A stretch of DNA of 19,992 nt from Candidatus Atribacteria bacterium. GTDB taxonomy: Bacteria > Atribacterota > Atribacteria > Atribacterales > Atribacteraceae. This document shows positions 1 to 5,429 of this stretch, piece by piece. The position numbers and the translations under genes are program-made. Position 1 is the stretch's first letter, and the number at the start of each line of letters is the position of its first letter. The stretch covers positions 1 to 19,992 of the forward strand of contig JAPLGF010000063.1 in assembly GCA_026390275.1 (NCBI GenBank). Direction: 5' to 3'. The notes under the pieces are model-generated. The model was given only the letters and a program-made list of their open reading frames with translations, made no database searches and was not told the origin of the DNA.

Positions 1-2
1 CA

Positions 3-104
3 GGAAAGAAGTACTTGGATATGACTGATTACTACGAGTGGAAGAAAACCAGTGGTCAATGGAGCGAACCCCAAAAAGTCGTTCCCCTGATCACCTCCCA
101 TTAG
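3..104 (+). CDS. C-terminal end of an unidentified protein (partial)
   Basis: An open frame enters from the left edge and runs 33 codons to a TAG at 102-104. The residues are hydrophilic and aromatic-rich, containing YLDMTDYYEWKK and ending PLITSH, which reads like a genuine protein tail rather than random translation. No family can be named from so short a piece. It is the last coding sequence before an 818-base gene-free stretch. The other two plus frames are closed by stops within the first 27 bases, which supports this frame. Function unknown. Confidence 0.5.
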   Translation, partial: GKKYLDMTDYYEWKKTSGQWSEPQKVVPLITSH

Positions 105-171
105 GGAAGAACCTCTTTTTATATATTTTTCACGGGTTTCAATTATTTAAAAATATCCAAACCCTGGTCGT

Positions 172-222
172 CTGGTGGAGACGGTGGGCAACTCGTATTT
201 TGAGTTGTCCAAGCGATGGGGA
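172..222 (+). repeat. 51-bp structured repeat, copy 1
   Basis: This 51-base block recurs at 19490-19540 in the same orientation with only two differences (positions 183 and 199 here). The central part folds into a 9-bp hairpin, GGGCAACTC (186-194) with GAGTTGTCC (202-210), around a 7-base loop. A second small stem, CGTCT (169-173) with AGACG (179-183), closes a GGTGG loop. Of the two differences, 199 falls in the main loop and 183 in the small stem; the main stem is untouched. Flanking sequence is not conserved between copies. It may be a structured RNA, a palindromic dispersed repeat or a transposon end; I do not recognise a named family. Confidence 0.8.
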
Positions 223-245
223 TAATTGTCTTTTAAATTATCCCC
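218..245 (+). repeat. 10-bp perfect inverted repeat next to repeat copy 1
   Basis: GGGGATAATT (218-227) pairs perfectly with AATTATCCCC (236-245) around an 8-base loop. It begins inside the end of the 51-bp repeat and is not present beside copy 2. No T-run follows on either strand, so it is not a convincing terminator. CTGGTGG at 172-178 can also pair with CCACCAG at 260-266, which would enclose both hairpins in a three-way junction. Confidence 0.6.
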
Positions 246-337
246 AATAGCGTCAGGATCCACCAGGGTAATTTGAATAAGGATGAGTTTGGCTCAAAAT
301 GAGCTCAAGTGAGTTGGGAGGTGACTTTTCAAGGTGC

Positions 338-373
338 GAATTCCCGGTTTGAAATTGGTCAAACCGGGAATTC
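338..373. repeat. 15-bp perfect inverted repeat (hairpin)
   Basis: GAATTCCCGGTTTGA (338-352) and TCAAACCGGGAATTC (359-373) are exact reverse complements around a 6-base AATTGG loop. The plus-strand 3' side continues ATTTTAA, so it could act as a weak intrinsic terminator on plus, but the T-run is poor and no intact gene ends close by. It could equally be an operator or a repeat scar. Confidence 0.6.
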
Positions 374-922
374 ATTTTAATGGGTGATATTGGTATTAAG
401 TAATATTCGTCTAACCGCGGACGAATTTACACATAAAATTGGACTTGATCAAAGCAAGCGGTGTCCATTTTTATTGGGATTTTCTATCAACTATTTGGGA
501 GAAGAACCAAAAAATTATAAAAAAGTTTCTTTAAACCGACAACTATGTTCCCTCAGAAAAAAGGGCAATTTTTCATTACTCTGTTGATAAAATAAACTAT
601 TATGATTGTCCATGAGGAGAACTCATGCTCTCTTCGCTGACTTTCATTGGTATCCCTTTTTGTTAAATAAGAGTGTAAACGTTAAACTGCAAATAGTAAA
701 CGGTAGAAAGCAAAATTTTTATTGACAAATTTCCCCTTTTTTTGGTGGTTCAACCTCTCCCTCTTATTACTCGGACAATAGGGAAAATGACATGGTTATC
801 TGTTCACATTTTTTCCGGACCGATGATTGAAAGGATGCGCGATTTCCGGTAAGCTTACCTGGAGGAGTGTTGCGGAGGAGAAAACAAAATATTGGAAACA
901 ATTGAAAAGGGGGAAAGAGATC

Positions 923-1402
923 GTGTCCCGGTTCTTCAAAGAATTTCAAGAATTTGCCATGCGGGGAAATGTCATCGACCTGGCAGTTGGTATCATTATT
1001 GGGTCTGCGTTTGGGACCATTGTGAATTCGCTGGTCAATGATGTCTTGATGCCTCCGTTCGGTCTACTCGTCGGAAATGTCAATTTCGCCAACCTCTTCG
1101 TGGTCCTGAAACAGGGCGCCACCCCGGGACCATACGCCTCGCTCGACGGGGCGAAAGGGGCTGGTGCGGTAACCATTAACTATGGTCTCTTCATCAACAC
1201 CATCATCAGTTTTCTCATCATTGCCATAGCTATTTTTCTCCTGATCAAAAGTATCAACCAGTTCCGGAGAAAAGAGTCTGCTCCAGCACCCGTTCCGGCC
1301 ACTAAGGATTGCCCATACTGTTATACCGCTATCCCTTTGAAGGCCGTCCGTTGTCCGAATTGCACCTCTGAACTCACTGGTTCCAGCCGTCAGAATCGTT
1401 AG
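923..1402 (+). CDS. mscL: Large-conductance mechanosensitive channel MscL with C-terminal zinc ribbon
   Basis: Homopentameric inner-membrane channel that opens under membrane tension to release solutes during hypo-osmotic shock. The GTG at 923 is chosen because a GGGGG tract at 909-913 sits at ribosome-binding distance and because the protein then begins MSRFFKEFQEFAMRGNVIDL, the standard MscL N-terminus. The open frame extends 32 codons further upstream, but that extension is not MscL-like. TM1 covers about residues 16-45 and TM2 about 85-108. Length is 159 aa, slightly above the usual 130-150 because residues 130-147 form a CPYC...CPNC four-cysteine ribbon after a proline/alanine linker. 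The gene appears to stand alone. Confidence 0.93.
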   Translation: MSRFFKEFQEFAMRGNVIDLAVGIIIGSAFGTIVNSLVNDVLMPPFGLLVGNVNFANLFVVLKQGATPGPYASLDGAKGAGAVTINYGLFINTIISFLIIAIAIFLLIKSINQFRRKESAPAPVPATKDCPYCYTAIPLKAVRCPNCTSELTGSSRQNR

Positions 1403-1458
1403 TTATTCTAAAATTACCGAGGAAAATGAAAAGAATAAGGAGAGGAGCAAAGGGAGAA

Positions 1459-1729
1459 TGGACAATTGGATTCTGAAACAAGCCGGTATTCAAATCAGTA
1501 TGGATGGGAAAGGGAGGTGTTTGATAATATCTTTGGGGAACGACTCTGGAGATCGGTCAAATATGAAGAAGGGTATCTCAATGAATATCGTACCGGATGG
1601 GAAACCGAAAAACGATTGAGTCGATATTTCCATCACTATAATGAGGAGAGACCTCACCAATCTCTTAACAATATGACGCCGTATGAGGTCTATCTCGGTG
1701 GGAAGCGGATGTGTGCTAATGACTTTTAA
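1459..1729 (+). pseudogene. IS3-family transposase (OrfB) C-terminal fragment, frameshifted
   Basis: Only the last ~90 residues of an IS3-type DDE transposase (integrase core, rve) remain. From 1459 one frame reads GIQISMDGKGRCL. Around 1510-1525 homology jumps by one base to the frame reading DNIFGERLWRSVKYEEGYL and later YNEERPHQSLNNMTPYEVY, which runs to the TAA at 1727-1729. In intact relatives these segments are continuous, so a frameshift is inferred. The catalytic glutamate region (GERLWRSVKYEE) survives, but the upstream DD part of the triad is absent. The element is inactive. Its 3' non-coding tail may run to about 1875, where the sequence resembles ends of such elements, but no terminal repeat can be proven. 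Confidence 0.85.
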
Positions 1730-2020
1730 TAAAATGGTTTTAAAACCAATAATTCAAGCTGAAAAATCAGGGATTAATATCAATAAATATCTTAAAATCA
1801 AACCGGAGTTTATCACCTTAAATTTCAATGAACTTTGTCTTGACAAAGGGGTACACTTTATCTCGACATTACAGGTGAAAAAGAATAGTTGAACTATCAA
1901 TAATCAATATTTAAATCGTTGTCCTATTGAGGTTTCAATTGATTATTAGTGGACAGAGAAGTATCAATTGAGAGGTTGGAATGGAATTTGTCAGGGGGCG
2001 TTGATCATCGCTCCCTTTTT
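1730..2020. other. AT-rich intergenic, probable IS 3' remnant and terminator
   Basis: No gene is recognised. The first ~140 bases are probably the decayed tail of the IS3-type element. A 10-bp AT-rich inverted repeat, AATAATCAAT (1899-1908) and ATTGATTATT (1938-1947), follows. The stretch ends in a terminator-like hairpin on the plus strand. Confidence 0.45.
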
Positions 2021-2022
2021 TT
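1994..2022 (+). terminator. Intrinsic terminator on plus strand
   Basis: GGGGGCG (1994-2000) pairs with CGCTCCC (2009-2015), seven pairs including one G-U, over an 8-base loop, followed by seven T residues at 2016-2022. On the plus strand this is a good rho-independent terminator. It overlaps the stop codon of the minus-strand gene ending at 2021, and the minus-strand read-out has no T-run after the stem. It therefore seems to stop a short plus transcript from the 1450-1990 region rather than the neighbouring gene. Confidence 0.6.
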
Positions 2023-3766
2023 ATTTGAGACCAACAAGTTCAATAAGAGAAGATGCGGCTGCTTGAGGTCCGTTCATTTCCTGGCCGGGGATACCCAGTC
2101 GGGTACGAATCTGACCGATAAAAGTACCGGTTTTAAAGAAATGAGAAAAAAAGCGATGGGCAATGTCTTCATGGAGATCATGGTATTGAAGAGGCCCAAA
2201 AATATTGGCAAAATATGAGTTCACAATGCCTACCGAAGTTGTGGTTCCTTTTGACATTGCCTTGCCTTCCCGAAAGACATCTAAGGCCTTTTCGACAGCA
2301 GGAAAGCGTTCAATAATGGGATGGAACTCATCAATCTCTTCGTAATTATTGGCATAGAAAATATAATCAACTGGATAACCCTTGAGGGTGCAATCGACAG
2401 TCGTAACTGGCAAGACGATCCGGGCGTTGGTTTTTTGTGGGCTCATGATAATTGCTCGATCGATTTGTTCAAAAGCATACCCCTTTTCAAGATCGTCAAG
2501 GCGGACAAACGCACCGATTTCGGTTCCATAACAGCGAGTTTGATTATTATCATAATCGATTTCAAATGATCCCATATCATCGGCAATGATTTTTATATCA
2601 GCTATATGACCATTCCCTAATATCCGAAGCGCTTCAAGGGTTTCGGATTTACCCGTGGCAGTGTCACCAATAATAACAATGGTTGAGGTCGATTTATCAA
2701 GATTGGTAATGTGGAAGGCTGCTCCATGGAATGGCATAAATCCTTTTTTCATCATGACGATATTATGGAGAGTGAGAACCATTTTTTTTAAGTAACCAAA
2801 ATAGCCATACTTATCATCTCCAGGAACGAAACTGATCAGTATACCATTGGGTTCATCATCAAAAAAAACGGTTTCAGAGCCAATTTCTGGAGGAAACGTT
2901 TTCGGGTCGATCCCAAAGAGATAAATGGCATCCGGTCTTTGACGGATTTGATCGTCATCAGCAAGCTCGAAAAGGTTTGCCAATGAACATCCCAGTCCCA
3001 TAAAGCATTCTTCAAAATAGACGAAGATGACTAGTTTTCCTACCAGAGCTGGATAACAAAGCCATTTTTTCTCGTCAAGCGTAATGTTTGATAATAGATT
3101 CTGAGATATTCTTTGAAAATGGCCGGTTCGTTTATTCATCGGAGGATCAAAAATGAGGGGTGGCTGGATCATGAGCTGCCGTATAAAAGGTATGGAAATA
3201 AGCTGGGAGTAATTCTGAGATGGAACGTTCCAAGGTTTGGGAACAGCAATGATCCCTGCTTGGCAACCAGCGTCAATTTGACGATAGACTCGAGGGTGAG
3301 TGCCGGTGATATTTTCACAAATATCTCGATAACCGGCTCGGACTAAATGGGAGAGTCGCTCAACAGTTATGTTGAAGGTCCGGTAAGGTTTTTGGTCATG
3401 AGAATCAGTTCCAGATTCAGAATGGCAGATCATGTACCGTTCATATTTACGCCAGAAATTATAGAGCTTTTCGACAAATTCATGGAGGAGATCCTTTTTG
3501 TTTAAAAAGAACTCGTAGTCGGGAAGAATCTTAACAACTTCTTCAAGGGATGAAGTGGTTAAGATTCGAAGCAGGGTTATAATTTTTGAGCGGTAGGAAT
3601 ATTCAACTTCTGATGGAAACAAAGAATCGCTGAGCAGAGAATTATATTTTTTTAAATGATCCATAAACACATTGACCATTCTTTCGAATATTGGACTATT
3701 GGTCAATTCCTGAATATTTCCACAAATCTCTCCCTCGGTGTGGATGATCACTTCCTTGTTCCTCAA
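2021..3766 (-). CDS. HPr kinase/PEP carboxykinase-like P-loop protein, 581 aa
   Basis: Function unknown. Residues 367-375 form a Walker A loop, GDTATGKSE, and 394-401 form an IIADDMGS acidic motif. This pairing of a P-loop with a downstream double aspartate resembles the HPrK/PEPCK nucleotide-binding fold. MPFHGAAFHI just before the P-loop also fits that fold. Residues 1-230 match nothing I recognise. The start is a TTG at 3764-3766 with AAGGA about seven bases upstream and an in-frame stop shortly before it. The DUF2294 gene lies 88 bases upstream on the same strand, so co-transcription is likely. It may phosphorylate a protein or small molecule rather than act as true PEP carboxykinase; the length and N-terminus do not fit a standard HprK (~310 aa). 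Confidence 0.7.
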   Translation of the reverse strand: MRNKEVIIHTEGEICGNIQELTNSPIFERMVNVFMDHLKKYNSLLSDSLFPSEVEYSYRSKIITLLRILTTSSLEEVVKILPDYEFFLNKKDLLHEFVEKLYNFWRKYERYMICHSESGTDSHDQKPYRTFNITVERLSHLVRAGYRDICENITGTHPRVYRQIDAGCQAGIIAVPKPWNVPSQNYSQLISIPFIRQLMIQPPLIFDPPMNKRTGHFQRISQNLLSNITLDEKKWLCYPALVGKLVIFVYFEECFMGLGCSLANLFELADDDQIRQRPDAIYLFGIDPKTFPPEIGSETVFFDDEPNGILISFVPGDDKYGYFGYLKKMVLTLHNIVMMKKGFMPFHGAAFHITNLDKSTSTIVIIGDTATGKSETLEALRILGNGHIADIKIIADDMGSFEIDYDNNQTRCYGTEIGAFVRLDDLEKGYAFEQIDRAIIMSPQKTNARIVLPVTTVDCTLKGYPVDYIFYANNYEEIDEFHPIIERFPAVEKALDVFREGKAMSKGTTTSVGIVNSYFANIFGPLQYHDLHEDIAHRFFSHFFKTGTFIGQIRTRLGIPGQEMNGPQAAASSLIELVGLK

Positions 3767-3854
3767 AACGAATTCCTTGATCTTCCATTATTTTTTAGAA
3801 AGTATTCTAATAAACATGATTGCGACTGTCAATACTGTGTTCTCTTGAAAATGT

Positions 3855-4217
3855 TTAGATAAGACCAAGGGCATGATTGAGGGTAAAAATAATCAATCGT
3901 TCACCAGTTCGAGTACTGATGTCAATGTGCAAGCTAACCACTTTTCGGTTCAGGATATTTTTAATGATTGCTTCCAGAAGTGGTCGTCCTTTTTCCAAGA
4001 GTTCAATATGAACTCGTTTGATTAAATCCCGATTTTCCTTGGCTCCACTGGAAGCCAATTGAGTTTCAGCTTTCGTAAGGACTCCTTTTAAGCGGATAAA
4101 AACAACCTCGTCAAAAAGATAAGTTTTGGTTTCAATGGGCCCTCTTCCCATATATTCTTTTTCAAATTGAATGATGGTCGAGTTAATTTGGGATTCCAAA
4201 TCACTTTTACTTTTCAT
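3855..4217 (-). CDS. DUF2294 (MpsC-like) protein
   Basis: A 120-aa soluble protein with the hallmarks of DUF2294: EYMGRGPIETKTYLFDE at about residues 21-37, VFIRLKGVLTKAE at 39-51 and a C-terminal VSLHIDISTRTGERLIIFTL at 94-113. The family takes its alternative name from the MpsC component reported for a staphylococcal cation-translocating system, but most members are uncharacterised. Nothing here resembles the MpsA/MpsB partners. The ATG at 4215-4217 gives the usual family length, though its ribosome binding site is weak. It is the first gene of a probable two-gene unit with the PEPCK-like P-loop gene downstream. Function not known. Confidence 0.85.
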   Translation of the reverse strand: MKSKSDLESQINSTIIQFEKEYMGRGPIETKTYLFDEVVFIRLKGVLTKAETQLASSGAKENRDLIKRVHIELLEKGRPLLEAIIKNILNRKVVSLHIDISTRTGERLIIFTLNHALGLI

Positions 4218-4790
4218 AGATATTCCGTTTGATCGAATGTATATAAACTAAAATAGGTATAATAAAAAGGAAAAAATCCTGGAAATACTGTAACGAATAG
4301 CTAATAAAAAAAGTAATAGAATTTTACCATAAACCATCCCATGGTTTTTATATTTATTAGAACTCAATTTTCCAAATAACAATATTACCGAATACGGAAG
4401 GTATTCCTATCGTTCGTTCCCCAACTCTCGTCAAAACGGTTTACACAAATTATTAAAAGGAGGGGGTATTTGTATACGAATCCTCAATTAATTACTCTAC
4501 GAAGCCATTTGATTCGGTTAAATGATTCGTATACTCGGAGTTCAGACTATACGAATCATTGAGAGGGGAACCGTCAGATATTCGTATAGTCTGGGAATCG
4601 ACTGTACGAATAATAGTAGTTGAATCATTTGGCTCTACAGATAGGGTTTTACCCTGATTCACACATTCGGTTACCCAGCACTGTGGCGAGGGTGTTTTTT
4701 CTTAATGGGGGTGTTTGCGTTCCATTGTATGGGTATACCGGATGAAAGCGACCAGTTGTTTATAATTTTCTCATCCAGCGTTTCTTCACC
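4218..4790. other. Gene-free stretch holding a palindromic motif array
   Basis: No gene is seen. It contains a short AAACCAT/ATGGTTT hairpin (4331-4347, followed by a few T), the alternating inverted-motif array at 4472-4614, and a further imperfect long-range inverted pair (GCCATTTGATTC at 4504-4515 and GAATCATTTGGC at 4622-4633). The array lies 3' of the recombinase remnant, where the missing catalytic part and the far end of an integrated element would be expected. Confidence 0.6.
4472..4614. repeat. Array of five alternating inverted motifs (recombination-site-like)
   Basis: The heptamer TACGAAT or its complement occurs five times in alternating orientation, inside longer arms at 4472-4482 (+), 4521-4534 (-), 4544-4560 (+), 4579-4592 (-) and 4600-4614 (+). 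AATGATTCGTATA (4521-4533) and TATACGAATCATT (4548-4560) are perfect inverted 13-mers 14 bases apart. AGACTATACGAAT (4544-4556) and ATTCGTATAGTCT (4580-4592) are also perfect. TATTCGTATAGTC (4579-4591) and GACTGTACGAATA (4600-4612) match 12 of 13 around an 8-base spacer. Arms of this length around an 8-base core are typical of tyrosine-recombinase sites. A regulator operator cluster is the alternative. Confidence 0.65.
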
Positions 4791-5054
4791 TTAAGGGGTT
4801 ATCGACATCGTCGGATACTGCAAGAACTGATATTTCAAGACCTGAACCCATTGATTTGCACGTTCATGAATGGTATTGTGAAGGTGAGGGTAATCATCAA
4901 TATCTCCCGAATAAGAACGGAAAAAATAATTGAGGAACTTCACATAATCCTTGATGGTTGTTTCCCGACATCCCTGAATTCTTTTTTCAGTGAGAAATTC
5001 AGAAAGATACTCTTTCCAGGTTAAAACAGTAACCAGTTTTAAGGTTCTTCCCAT
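4791..5054 (-). pseudogene. Tyrosine recombinase N-terminal (SAM-like, core-binding) domain remnant
   Basis: 87 codons from an ATG at 5052-5054 with GGAGG about ten bases upstream. Residues ~13-55 (TWKEYLSEFLTEKR, then RETTIKDYVKFLNYFF) look like the N-terminal SAM-like core-binding domain of phage-type integrases. The frame stops at 4791, before any catalytic domain; no R...HxxR...Y motifs are found in any frame of the next 570 bases. The gene is therefore truncated and inactive as a recombinase, although a short DNA-binding product could still be made. It lies 94 bases beyond the 3' end of tRNA-Thr, the usual place for an integrase of a tRNA-inserted element. Confidence 0.65.
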
Positions 5055-5148
5055 TCAAAACACCCCTCCCCAAGAGCAGTGGACTCAGGGGTTTTTAAGG
5101 GAAAAATGAAGAAAGGGGAAGTTGAAATTTTGGCTTTGTGGTAACAAT

Positions 5149-5224
5149 TGGAGCCGGCGACCAGATTCGAACTGGTGACCTGTTGATTACGAATCAACTG
5201 CTCTACCTGCTGAGCTACACCGGC
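5149..5224 (-). tRNA. tRNA-Thr (anticodon CGT)
   Basis: Full cloverleaf on the minus strand. The acceptor GCCGGTG pairs with CGCCGGC (one U-G), followed by discriminator T and an encoded CCA (5149-5151). D-stem is GCTC/GAGC, anticodon stem GTTGA/TCAAC with loop TTCGTAA, anticodon CGT at 5189-5191, and T-arm ACCAG/CTGGT. CGT reads ACG threonine codons. The anticodon arm contains TGATTCGTA, which also occurs at 4523-4531 in the array beside the recombinase remnant. Confidence 0.96.
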
Positions 5225-5255
5225 TCAATTTCTCAAAAAGTATTGTGCAAGGGGT

Positions 5256-5284
5256 ATTATAAATTGTTTCATCTCTGGCTGCAA
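5256..5284 (-). promoter_or_regulatory. Probable promoter of tRNA-Thr
   Basis: A perfect minus-strand TATAAT (5256-5261) is preceded after 17 bases by TTGCAG (5279-5284). This would start transcription about 25 bases before the mature tRNA 5' end at 5224. Confidence 0.6.
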
Positions 5285-5335
5285 CCATCTGATTTCAGTT
5301 CTGACCACCATTCTTCCAAGCCACCATTCTCCCCA

Positions 5336-5364
5336 TTGACAAATGTCTTCCTTGGTGTTAATTC
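5336..5364 (+). promoter_or_regulatory. Possible promoter of the protease-TPR gene
   Basis: TTGACA at 5336-5341, then 17 bases, then a weak -10 TAATTC at 5359-5364, lying 65 bases before the ATG at 5430. The -35 box is perfect and the -10 is poor. Confidence 0.35.
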
Positions 5365-5429
5365 CTTACATGTAAACACGAGATCCATACGGGCACGTGG
5401 ACCTTTCAACGCCTAAGGAGGTGGTTTCT

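Larger units (their letters stand above)
105..922. other. Gene-free stretch with several palindromes
   Basis: No convincing gene is seen. The stretch holds the 51-bp repeat copy 1 (172-222), a 10-bp hairpin overlapping its end (218-245), a 15-bp hairpin (338-373) and a small palindrome with 7-bp arms and an 8-bp spacer (ATTCGTC at 405-411, GACGAAT at 420-426). It is AT-rich. A TTGACA at 722-727 lies upstream of mscL but has no matching -10 box at normal spacing. Two short open frames here (384-587 and 624-665) lack support beyond being open. Confidence 0.6.

Noticed and set aside
172..222. Resemblance of GGGCAAC and GCGAUGGGGA to an HDV-like ribozyme core
   Set aside because: The required nested pseudoknot partners (P1 and P2 5' strands) cannot be found upstream of either copy.
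384..587. Open frame of 67 codons in the 105-922 gap
   Set aside because: No ribosome binding site, GTG start, no recognisable domain, and the composition matches non-coding surroundings.
624..665. 13-codon frame with a GAGGAG upstream
   Set aside because: Too short and hydrophobic, no terminator or partner structure to call a leader peptide.
722..751. TTGACA box upstream of mscL as its promoter
   Set aside because: No -10 hexamer lies at 16-18 bases from it.
1949..2022. T-box or riboswitch leader ending in the plus-strand terminator
   Set aside because: No T-box sequence or known aptamer core, and no plus-strand gene follows it; the downstream gene is on the opposite strand.
4472..4614. 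Idea that the array is a true loxP locus because arms contain TTCGTATA
   Set aside because: Full arms match loxP poorly (about 9 of 13) and no Cre-like catalytic domain is present; only the architecture is similar.
4472..4614. CRISPR array
   Set aside because: Repeats are short, alternate in orientation and have irregular spacing (8 to 41 bases), with no cas genes nearby.
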